A DNA stretch of 61,567 nucleotides, taken from contig DJXP01000031.1 of NCBI GenBank assembly GCA_002449785.1, forward strand, positions 1-61,567, read 5' to 3'. This stretch comes from Clostridiales bacterium UBA7001 (GTDB taxonomy: Bacteria; Bacillota; Clostridia; TANB77; CAG-508). The first letter of the stretch is position 1, and each line of letters starts with the position of its first letter. The notes under the pieces are model-generated. The model was not told where the DNA came from, ran no database searches, and saw nothing but the letters and a program-made list of their open reading frames with translations. Positions 17,389 to 25,630 of this stretch are shown here, piece by piece. The translations under genes and the position numbers were made by a program.

Positions 17389-17442
17389 TACTCTAGGAAA
17401 GTCATCGTTTGAAAAACGATAGACTTGACGTAGAGGAGAATT
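17381..17442 (+). repeat. 62-nt hairpin element, copy 1
   Basis: Matches 29790-29851 at 58 of 62 positions without gaps. The core folds as AAGTC + ATCGTTT, loop GAA, AAACGAT, one unpaired A, GACTT (17399-17426), 12 bp in all. In this copy CTCTA (17391-17395) can also pair with TAGAG (17431-17435). It begins in the U-tract of the upstream terminator and lies between convergent genes. No coding capacity is seen. Confidence 0.8.
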
Positions 17443-17461
17443 ATGCGGAGTTTAGATTTTC

Positions 17462-19862
17462 TTAAAACTTTGTTTTTAGAAAATCTTTATTCCGTTTTTT
17501 AATTTCTTCTATAGGTTCATCTAAAATATCAAATCTAAAATTATTTGAATTTATTTGAGATTTATCTAAATTAATTGGTTTATAATTATATATAGTTGTA
17601 ATTGTAGATTTGTTATCTGGGATAATTCTGTATCTACACTTCATTCTATCTTGCAAATAATAATTATTAGAGTTCATACATTTTTTAGAACAGGAACTAT
17701 AACATTTAGTTGATTTTCCAAGATAGCAATATTGATTAGTCATAACAGGTATTTTACCATATATTATAACATCCTGATTTGAAAAATCATTAAATTCAAA
17801 TCCCTTTAATTCAGGTGATAATGTTAAATTAGTAATGCCTTGACTTTGTAAAAACTCAACTGCGTAGTTATTAAAGATGTTTAAGCTGTAATTACCCACT
17901 ATTTCTAAACCATATTTTGAAATAATATCAATTTGTGAAATATGCGAAATTACAAAGCCTTTAATCTTAAACTTTTTTAAAGTAGATTCTATATTTAAAT
18001 TATTTAAATAATTATCTTTCATAATTATTGGAAAATAAATGTATGTTTTATAATTTAATGTTATTTTTTGTATTGCATTTTTGTATTCTTGAAGTAAGAA
18101 ATATTTTAGAGGAATATATATTCTATCAATATTGCCTAAATTTGAGTAATTATAATTAGTTTTAATTGAATTTAGCAAAATAGTTATAGATTTATTAGAA
18201 TTTTCTCTATTTTTTATTATTGGTGCTTTAATACCTCTATATGATAAATTATGTGTATATGTTTTTAATATTAAATTTTCTAAGCCGATTAAAGCAGTTC
18301 TTCTTATATCATTAAGAATACTATTTGGTACAAATAAATCATTATCTAAAATAACATCAAGATTATTAAATACAAATTCTGTATTTCCGGTTTTAAGCAA
18401 TTGCTTTGAAACTTGTTCTTTAGTTATAGGTGTGTTTTGTGCTTGCATAGGATAATTAGTACTAGTTGCCATATATTCTAAACCGTTATAAAAACCTTCA
18501 TCAGACCAAATTTTAAGTGATATTGGTGCATTTTTTTTTATTATTATTTCACCATTAATTTTAATTTTTACAATATTTGCATTACCTTTAAAACTTTCAA
18601 GTATTTCTTTTGATAGTTTATTTGATTCTATTATATATATATTATCATTATTATTAATATTACCTTTCATCCTGCCTAGAGTAACAGTATCTCCATAAAA
18701 AGCTTCTTTTAAATTATTATTATGCATCATAAGTTCAGTTATATTATAGATATTGTTATTTATCACTATCTTATCTAAAATAGATACATTATTTTTTAAG
18801 TTTGTTGTAATATAGCCTTTATTCTGATTTATATTTAAAACTTTTCCTAAATAAATTCCCATATTATTAGGTTTTTCTTTATAAATAAGATTTGGATTTC
18901 CATTTGGATTAAAATGACCTGTTTCAAATCCACCACGATTAAATACTTGTAATAATTCTTCGAAATCTGAAAGATTAGTATTTTTATTTTTTTTATGTAG
19001 TTCATCTTTAATTATTTCACGAATTTTATCATTATCAAAATTGATGTTTTGGTAAACAAGATCAATATATTTCCTATAAATTTTAGTAACAGTTCCTACA
19101 TATATAGGAGATTTCATTCGACCTTCAATTTTTAGAGAATCTATTCCGCTTTTTATTAATTCAGGTAAGTAATATATTCCCATATTATCCCTTGGGCTCA
19201 TTAAGTGACCTGATTCAATTGTTTTGCATGTCTCATTTTTTAGATTTTCTTCAATTAAATCATATTTTAATCTACAAGGTTGAGCACAATTTCCACGGTT
19301 TCCTGAACGATTACCAATCATACTTGATAGCAGACATTCACCGGAATATGAAATACATAGAGCACCATGAATAAAAACTTCTAGTTCAATATTTGTATTT
19401 TCTCTAATGTATTTTATTTCATCTATTGAAAGTTCTCTTGAAAGAACTACACGTTTAAAACCAAGTTTTTCTAATTGTTTAACTCCTTCTAAATTATGTA
19501 CAGTCATTTGAGTACTTGCATGTAATGCTATTTCTGGATATTCTTTTAGTAGGAAAGAGAATAGTCCAATATCTTGAATAATAATAGCATCAACTCCAAG
19601 ATTATATGCTGTTATAGCAAGTTTTACAGCATCTTCAAATTCACAATTTTTTATTAATGTATTAAGTGTTAAATGAATTTTAATATTTCTAAGTTTTGCA
19701 TAAGTTATTGCTTTTTTTAATTCTTCTATATTAAAATTGGTTGCTTTTGAACGAGCACTAAAAGAAGAGGCGCCTAAATAAACACTATTAGCACCATTTT
19801 GAATAGCTGATTTTAAACATTCAAAATCTCCGAGCAGGAGATAGTAATTCTATTTTATTCAT
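17462..19862 (-). pseudogene. U32-family peptidase with DUF3656-type C-terminus, frameshifted near the start
   Basis: The long open frame (19507 to 17462) encodes U32 signatures: FIHGALCISYSGECLLSSM, then GNRSGNRGNCAQPCRLKYDL. A later part has cysteine-rich segments (YCYLGKSTKCYSSCSKKC) as in DUF3656-containing members. The true start is ATG at 19862-19860 after GGAGGAAAT and reads MNKIELLSPA, but an extra C near 19832 turns GCT-GGA-GAT into GCT-CGG-AGA and a stop. Without it the span is exactly 800 codons. Homologues act in 23S rRNA or tRNA hydroxylation (RlhA, TrhP); the label peptidase is historical. The lesion may be a sequencing error. Confidence 0.85.
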
Positions 19863-19938
19863 ATTTCCTCCAAAATAAAGAATGAATAAGTTTAGTCTTG
19901 TTTTTTATTTTAGCAGAAAAATAAGCTTAAATCAACTA

Positions 19939-19967
19939 TTTACTTTTTTGAGGATTATATGTAAAAT
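19939..19967 (+). promoter_or_regulatory. Promoter of the GLUG protein gene
   Basis: TTTACT (19939-19944), 17 bases, TAAAAT (19962-19967), with TATAAT overlapping just after (19967-19972). The gene starts 34 bases further on. Confidence 0.5.
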
Positions 19968-20001
19968 ATAATAGAGATTTTAAATAGAGGAGCTGAAAGT
20001 T

Positions 20002-21753
20002 TTGAAAAGAATAGGTAGAAGAGAAGAAAAAAGAGGTAATAAGCTTAACATTATAAAAATTGTTATTGTTTTTATATTATTAATTATAATAATATATTCG
20101 ATTTATACATCATTATTTAGAAGAAAAGATTCAGAAATAAATGTAAATAATCAATTATCTGAAGCAGAAGTTACTCAGAATAATGATGTTCAAGATAATA
20201 AAAAAACGATTGAAGATATTATTTCAGATTTTGGTGGTGAGATTGAAGAAAAAGTAAAAACAGATACATATTATATTACTAAAGACGGAAAAAGTTATAC
20301 TGCTTATGCTGATGGAGATATTGTTGAAGGAAAAATTAGTATTTGGGATGGTACATCTTCTGAACCAGCTATAGATGAAGCAGGAAACTATAATATATAT
20401 AAACCACAGGAATTAAAATGGATTGCTGATAAAATTATATCAGGAGAAAAAAATTTTGGTGGTGTAACTATAACTTTAAGAGATAATTTGGATTTTGGTG
20501 CAAGACAAAATGAATGGGATGAATGGGAAGGAAATGTTTGGGTTTCTATGATTGGATTTTTAGATGAACTAAATGAGAATAATAATGTTACTCAAGATGT
20601 TCAAGTAGAAAATGCTAATACAACTTCTAATGAAATTACAGAACAAGTAGTTGAAAATCAAGATCAAAATATTGAAGTAACTGAAGAAAATTTAAAAAGA
20701 TTTGCAGGAATATTTAATGGAAATAGTTTTTGGATAAAAGGAGTATATGTTAATTCAGATAAAAGATATCAAGGATTATTCGGATATCAAACTGGTACTA
20801 TTCAAAACTTAACAATTAAAAATAGTAAAATTATTGGAGGAGAAGGAACTGGTGGAATAGTTGGACTTAATGGTGGAACTATTGTAAATTGCCATACAGA
20901 AAATGTTGAAGTCTACTGCAGTAATAAAAATAAAATTGGTGGAATTTCTGGAATTAATATGACAAGTTCTTGGATTGAAAATTGTTCTACTGAAGGAAGC
21001 GCAATTTATGGAGCTAATTATGTTGGTGGAATTACAGGTTATATGAATAATAATTCTGCAATTATAAGTTCTTCAAATTCTTCAAGTGTAGGTGGAACTG
21101 ATTTTATTGGTGGTATTGCAGGAATTACTTTTTATGGTACACAAATTAAAAACTGTTCAAATTTAGGAATTAATGTATCAGGAACCGATTATGTAGGAGG
21201 ACTTGTGGGATATTCACAATCAGATATTGAAAATTCTTATAGTCATAATAAAGAAAATAGTGAAGGCATTATTGCCGGCACAAATTATGTAGGAGGACTT
21301 GTGGGTCTTAATTACTTAATGGGAAATATAACAAATTCATTTAATTATGGTGAAATAATTGCAAATAATAGAACAGAGCATACAAATTTTGGTGGGATTG
21401 TTGGATTAAATAATGCAACTATTTCAAATTGTTACAATACAGGCAAAATAACTGTAGAAGGTGATAGTAATATGAAAATAGGTGGTATTTGTGGTCAAAA
21501 TTTATCAGATAGCTTCATTTATAATTCTTATAATATAGGAAAAATTGAAAGCAAAAATGCTAGTGGAGATGTTGATGCTAATTTTGGCGAAATTTCAAAT
21601 TGCTTTTATCTAAATACCACTGTTTCAAGTAATAGTGATAATTCGAAAGATGAAACTCAAATGAAAAGTGAAATATTAGCTGAACTTGGAGATGAATTTA
21701 AAGAAGATACTGAAAATAAAAATAATGGCTATCCAATTTTAGGATGGCAATAA
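20002..21753 (+). CDS. Membrane-anchored surface protein with GLUG repeats
   Basis: 583 residues, starting at TTG after GAGGAG-type spacing. One N-terminal membrane helix (about 18-38) follows a basic head, so the rest lies outside the cell. A first domain (about 70-235) is followed by eight or so GLUG units of about 24-35 residues with the core VGGLVG/IGGIVG then a turn and I-x-N-S/C (for example YVGGLVGLNYLMGNITNSF). These build a right-handed beta-helix seen in adhesins and secreted peptidases. There is no sorting signal; the anchor is the N-terminal helix. The role is probably adhesive, an inference from the repeats. Confidence 0.78.
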   Translation: MKRIGRREEKRGNKLNIIKIVIVFILLIIIIYSIYTSLFRRKDSEINVNNQLSEAEVTQNNDVQDNKKTIEDIISDFGGEIEEKVKTDTYYITKDGKSYTAYADGDIVEGKISIWDGTSSEPAIDEAGNYNIYKPQELKWIADKIISGEKNFGGVTITLRDNLDFGARQNEWDEWEGNVWVSMIGFLDELNENNNVTQDVQVENANTTSNEITEQVVENQDQNIEVTEENLKRFAGIFNGNSFWIKGVYVNSDKRYQGLFGYQTGTIQNLTIKNSKIIGGEGTGGIVGLNGGTIVNCHTENVEVYCSNKNKIGGISGINMTSSWIENCSTEGSAIYGANYVGGITGYMNNNSAIISSSNSSSVGGTDFIGGIAGITFYGTQIKNCSNLGINVSGTDYVGGLVGYSQSDIENSYSHNKENSEGIIAGTNYVGGLVGLNYLMGNITNSFNYGEIIANNRTEHTNFGGIVGLNNATISNCYNTGKITVEGDSNMKIGGICGQNLSDSFIYNSYNIGKIESKNASGDVDANFGEISNCFYLNTTVSSNSDNSKDETQMKSEILAELGDEFKEDTENKNNGYPILGWQ

Positions 21754-21798
21754 AAATTTAATTTCTGCAGATATTTTATGATTATATGAGGTATAAGA

Positions 21799-23130
21799 AT
21801 GAGTTTTAGAGATATATTAAATAAGCTAGATCCTAGAAATATCATATATTATTTTCAAAATAAAAAAGATATGAAACAAATAATGCTTTTATGTGAAAAA
21901 AATCCCAGTGGGATTTCTGAATTTATTGGTGGATTTGGATATGGACTTCATTCTATTGAAGGAATAATAGAAGGAATTGAGCAAATACGAAAAGCAGGAA
22001 AAGATGTAGATATTAACGAAATGATATCTACTCTTTTAAAAAGTTCAAACGATAGTACAATCCAGTATAATCATTCAGCAGAGAAACTTACAAATTATGC
22101 TTTAAATAATGGATTAGATGTTGATGCAAGTTTATTAAAAGCAAATCCTAATTTAATGAAAGACTGTAATATTGCTAAATATATATATTCAAAGGGAGAA
22201 TTAGAACCATATGAATTTTGTCAAATGCATAGGCCTGATTTTAGTAATATAGACGAAATTGTAAAAAAAGACATAAGATGTATTGAATTTGATTTAACTA
22301 ATAATCCTAATACATATGAATATGTAATTGACGAACTTTCAAAGATAATTGAGCAAGATATGCAAAGAAGATATGAAAAAGGTAAACTCGATGAATTTTC
22401 AAAACAAAGATATTCTGAATTATTAGGAAATTTAAAAAAATCAAGAGAAATTATTAACTATAAAAGAGAAAAAAAAGAAGGAAAATATTATTTTCCTGAA
22501 GCTGAAATGTTTCAAAATATACGTGAAATTACCAAGAAATATACTACAATGAAAAATCCTGAACTATTACCTAGTGAAGAATTACGCGCTTTAAATAAGC
22601 CATTTGAAGCATTTTATGCCAGAGACGGATTTTTTGATAAAGATTTTGGTGAAAAAATTGAGAGAATCTATTATGATGACTCAACTGTACTAGGTGTACA
22701 TAACACTGATGGATTAAATTATACATATACAGATGAAAATATAAAAAGTTTTTTTAATAAAGGACTTTGCAATTTAGCAAACAATACAACAATAACTGGT
22801 AATGTAAATTTACAGGAGAATTTTTTGGGGCAAAAACAGACTTTAGCAGAATTATTATATTGGAAATGGGATATGGAAGGAAGATACAATATAATTTTTC
22901 AATTTCCAAAAAATTTAGTTTTGGCTGAAAATGATAATCGAACAAGCCCACTTATTGAAAGTGTTTTGGATTCTGATGGAAATGTTCGAAGTACTTATAT
23001 TCCACCTAAATATATTGTTGGTGCATATGATAGGGAAAATCCTCATGCTACTATAATTAAAAATGATATTTTTTATAATAGCGATAAAATTACTGATGAT
23101 AGAGTAATAACAAGCCTGAATGAAGAATAG
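21799..23130 (+). CDS. Unrecognised 443-residue cytoplasmic protein
   Basis: No signal peptide or membrane helix. The N-terminal half is helical (about 1-240). The C-terminal part (about 290-440) has ordered beta-type phrases: VLGVHNTDG, SFFNKGL, ENFLGQKQTLAELLYWKW, IIFQFPKNLVLA and IPPKYIVGAYDREN. The pattern of an early H-N-T, then F-x-x-G-L, then IPPKYIVG recalls ADP-ribosyltransferase-like and RES-like proteins of Gram-positive bacteria, but I cannot assign the family. GAGG lies upstream of the ATG. It follows the GLUG gene by 45 bases and may be co-transcribed. Confidence 0.55.
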   Translation: MSFRDILNKLDPRNIIYYFQNKKDMKQIMLLCEKNPSGISEFIGGFGYGLHSIEGIIEGIEQIRKAGKDVDINEMISTLLKSSNDSTIQYNHSAEKLTNYALNNGLDVDASLLKANPNLMKDCNIAKYIYSKGELEPYEFCQMHRPDFSNIDEIVKKDIRCIEFDLTNNPNTYEYVIDELSKIIEQDMQRRYEKGKLDEFSKQRYSELLGNLKKSREIINYKREKKEGKYYFPEAEMFQNIREITKKYTTMKNPELLPSEELRALNKPFEAFYARDGFFDKDFGEKIERIYYDDSTVLGVHNTDGLNYTYTDENIKSFFNKGLCNLANNTTITGNVNLQENFLGQKQTLAELLYWKWDMEGRYNIIFQFPKNLVLAENDNRTSPLIESVLDSDGNVRSTYIPPKYIVGAYDRENPHATIIKNDIFYNSDKITDDRVITSLNEE

Positions 23131-23300
23131 CAATAATTATAACATTTCTTTATAATGATAATCAAATGTCAGAATATCCACAACAAAAGTAACAAGTAAT
23201 TGAGGGTAAAAAAAGTAATTTTTTTATTTAAAATTAAAATCCACATGCTTTAAAAGTAGACTTTAAAAATAAAATAAATGGTCAAAACCTAAAAAAAAAC
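23131..23300. other. Non-coding gap upstream of the rimP promoter
   Basis: An AT-rich stretch between the 443-residue protein and the rimP promoter. I see no ORF with a ribosome-binding site, no tRNA and no clear hairpin with a U-tract in it. Confidence 0.5.
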
Positions 23301-23329
23301 TTGATTTTTTCATAAATACATAGTATAAT
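23301..23329 (+). promoter_or_regulatory. Promoter of the rimP-nusA-infB operon
   Basis: TTGATT (23301-23306), 17 bases, TATAAT (23324-23329). It is the only good promoter before rimP. Confidence 0.75.
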
Positions 23330-23353
23330 AATTATGTCATAATTTTAAACTAG

Positions 23354-23378
23354 AAGAGTGGGAACTGGTCCCACTCTT
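23354..23378 (+). other. Leader hairpin of the rimP operon
   Basis: AAGAGTGGGA (23354-23363) pairs perfectly with TCCCACTCTT (23369-23378) across the loop ACTGG, between the promoter and the AGGAGG of rimP. A GTGGG/CCCAC hairpin before rimP is frequent in clostridia. The following TACTACTG is not a U-tract, so constitutive termination is unlikely. Confidence 0.6.
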
Positions 23379-23403
23379 TACTACTGTATAAGGAGGTGAC
23401 CTT

Positions 23404-23865
23404 TTGGCAAGTAATAAAATTGAAGAAAAAGTTCAGAATTTATTAGAAAATACTATAATAAATTTAGGATATGAATTATATGATGTAATATATGAAAAAG
23501 AAGGTAAAGATTTTTATTTAAGAATATTTATAGATAAGGAAAGTGGAATATCAATAAATGATTGTGAGTATGTTAATAATAATATTAATGACATTTTAGA
23601 TGAAGCCGACTATATAAAAGATGCATATTTTTTAGAAGTTTCTTCTCCTGGATTAGAAAGAACTTTAAGAAAAGATAAACACTTTATAAGTCAAATAGGA
23701 AATGAAATTTATATAAAATTATATAGTCAAGTAGAAAAGAGAAAAGAGTTTATAGGAATTTTAGAAGACTATAATGAAAATGATATTACAATTAATGTTA
23801 ATAACAAATCAGTTAAAATAGATAAAAAAAATATAGCAATTGCAAAAACAGTATTTAATTTTTAA
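23404..23865 (+). CDS. rimP: Ribosome maturation factor RimP
   Basis: 153 residues starting at TTG, preceded by AAGGAGG at 23391-23397. The N-terminal domain has YEKEGKDFYLRIFIDKESG and the diagnostic LEVSSPGLERTLRK near 80-93; the C-terminal domain is SH3-like. RimP assists 30S subunit maturation. It is the first gene of the operon and is followed by nusA. Confidence 0.94.
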   Translation: MASNKIEEKVQNLLENTIINLGYELYDVIYEKEGKDFYLRIFIDKESGISINDCEYVNNNINDILDEADYIKDAYFLEVSSPGLERTLRKDKHFISQIGNEIYIKLYSQVEKRKEFIGILEDYNENDITINVNNKSVKIDKKNIAIAKTVFNF

Positions 23866-23896
23866 AGAGGAATAAATATTATGCCTCAAGAAAGGA

Positions 23897-25042
23897 ATGA
23901 TAGGAAAAATGGGAAATGTAGATGTGAAAGAATTAATTGCAGTAATGGATGAATTGGAAAAAGAAAGAGGAATAAGTAAAGACTATATTGTCGAAGCTTT
24001 AGAGGAAGCATTAGTTAAAGCTTATAAACAAAACTTTGATACTGATGATAATTCAGATAATGTTAAAGTAACAATAGATAAAATAACAGGTGAAATGCAT
24101 GTTTATTCAGTAAGAGAAGTTGTTAAAGAACATGCTGTCCCAGATTTAGAAATAAGTTTAGAAGATGCTAGAAAAATTGATAAAAAGTATGAAGTTGGTG
24201 ATACAGTTAATATTGAGATTAAACCTAAAGATTTTGGTAGAATTGCTGCTCAAAAAGCAAAACAAGTAGTAGTACAGAAAATAAGAGAAGTTGAAAAAGA
24301 AATGGTATTTACTGAATTTAATGATAAAAAAGGTGAAATTGTTTCTGGTTTAATTCAAAAAGCTGACGGTAAAATTGTTGTATTAGATTTAGGAAAATTA
24401 GAAGGAGTTATGCCACTTAAAGAGCAAATACCTACAGAAACATATAGTGTAAATGATAAAATTAGAGCATATGTTTTAGAAGTAGAAAAAGGATTAAAAG
24501 GTACTCCACAAGTTATTGTATCTAGAAGCCATCCTGATTTCGTAAGAAAACTATTTGAATTTGAAATACCAGAGATATATGAAGGACTAATTGAAATTAA
24601 AAGTGTTTCAAGAGATCCGGGTTCTAGAAGTAAAGTTGCTGTTTATTCTAGAGATGAGAATATTGATCCAGTTGGTTCATGTGTTGGTCAAAAAGGAGTT
24701 AGAATTCAAAATATTATTAACGAATTACATGGTGAGAAAATTGATGTAATTGAATGGAATGAGGATCCTGCTATTTATATAGCTGCTGCTCTTTTACCTG
24801 CTCAAGTTATGGCAGTCGATGTTAAAGAAGAAGAAAAATTTGCACAAGTAATTGTTCCTGATGATCAATTATCACTTGCAATTGGTAAATCTGGACAAAA
24901 TGCAAGACTAGCTGCTAAACTTACAAATTGGAAAATTGATATTAAATCTGAATCACAGATTAGAGAAATATTATTAAGTCAAATGAATGAAGAAAATGCT
25001 GAAAATGAAGATAATAGTGAAGATAGTAAAGATAGTGAATAA
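23897..25042 (+). CDS. nusA: Transcription termination/antitermination protein NusA
   Basis: 381 residues. The N-terminal RNA polymerase-binding domain, an S1 domain (about 140-205, KGEIVSGLIQKADGKIVVLD) and two KH domains (about 220-355, with DPVGSCVGQKGVRIQ and LAIGKSGQNARLAAKLT) are in order; an acidic tail ends the protein, as in other Firmicutes lacking the C-terminal repeats. The start is uncertain. ATG 23909 (MGNVDVKELI) best matches family N-termini, ATG 23897 is also in frame, and the strongest ribosome-binding site (AGAGG) points to an ATG at 23881 in another frame, so one extra base near the start is possible. Confidence 0.93.
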   Translation: MIGKMGNVDVKELIAVMDELEKERGISKDYIVEALEEALVKAYKQNFDTDDNSDNVKVTIDKITGEMHVYSVREVVKEHAVPDLEISLEDARKIDKKYEVGDTVNIEIKPKDFGRIAAQKAKQVVVQKIREVEKEMVFTEFNDKKGEIVSGLIQKADGKIVVLDLGKLEGVMPLKEQIPTETYSVNDKIRAYVLEVEKGLKGTPQVIVSRSHPDFVRKLFEFEIPEIYEGLIEIKSVSRDPGSRSKVAVYSRDENIDPVGSCVGQKGVRIQNIINELHGEKIDVIEWNEDPAIYIAAALLPAQVMAVDVKEEEKFAQVIVPDDQLSLAIGKSGQNARLAAKLTNWKIDIKSESQIREILLSQMNEENAENEDNSEDSKDSE

Positions 25043-25059
25043 ATTAGGAGTTGATAATA

Positions 25060-25320
25060 TTGCAAAAAAAGAAACCAGAAAGAACATGTATTGTTTGTAA
25101 AACTCAAAAGGAAAAAAACGAATTATTAAGAATTGTTAAATCAAAAGATGGTATTATTGATATAGACTTAACAGGCAAAAAAAATGGAAGAGGAGCTTAT
25201 ATTTGCAAGAATATAGACTGTTTAAATAAACTTAAAAAAACAAAAAAATTAGAACAAATTTTTGAAAAAGAAATAGATGATAATTTATATGAAAGTATAA
25301 GAGGTATTATTATTGACTAA
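25060..25320 (+). CDS. rnpM: RNase P modulator RnpM (YlxR)
   Basis: 86 residues from the TTG at 25060, nine bases after AGGAG. The DUF448 signature PERTCIVCKTQKEKNELLRIV and GRGAYICKN (two Cys-containing loops) identify it. YlxR binds RNase P RNA and sits universally between nusA and the L7Ae-like gene. Its last codons overlap the next gene by eight bases. Confidence 0.9.
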   Translation: MQKKKPERTCIVCKTQKEKNELLRIVKSKDGIIDIDLTGKKNGRGAYICKNIDCLNKLKKTKKLEQIFEKEIDDNLYESIRGIIID

Positions 25321-25630
25321 TAATGTAAATGGATTGCTAGGTATTTCTGCCAAAGCTGGTAAAATAGTTTCTGGTTCAGATGCAGTTTTAGAAAAAATAA
25401 TGAGTGGAAAAGTATATTTAACAATTGTTGCAGAAGATGCATCTGAAAAAACAATTAAGAATTTTAAATTTTATAGTGAAAAATATAATGTTGATTTTGA
25501 ATTATATGGTACTATTGAAAACAATAGCAAAACAATTGGGAAGAAGAATAGAGCTATTATTGGTATAACAGAAAAGAATTTAGCAGAAAACATAAAAAAA
25601 GTAATTCATGGAGGTGGAGAGTTTGGATAA
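25313..25630 (+). CDS. ylxQ: L7Ae-like ribosomal protein YlxQ
   Basis: 105 residues starting at TTG with AGAGG 8-12 bases upstream. The L7Ae/L30e RNA-binding fold shows in NGLLGISAKAGKIVSGSDAV and YLTIVAEDASEKTIKNF. It binds kink-turn RNA in relatives. It overlaps rnpM upstream and infB downstream by eight bases each, so the three are coupled. Confidence 0.9.
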   Translation: MTNNVNGLLGISAKAGKIVSGSDAVLEKIMSGKVYLTIVAEDASEKTIKNFKFYSEKYNVDFELYGTIENNSKTIGKKNRAIIGITEKNLAENIKKVIHGGGEFG

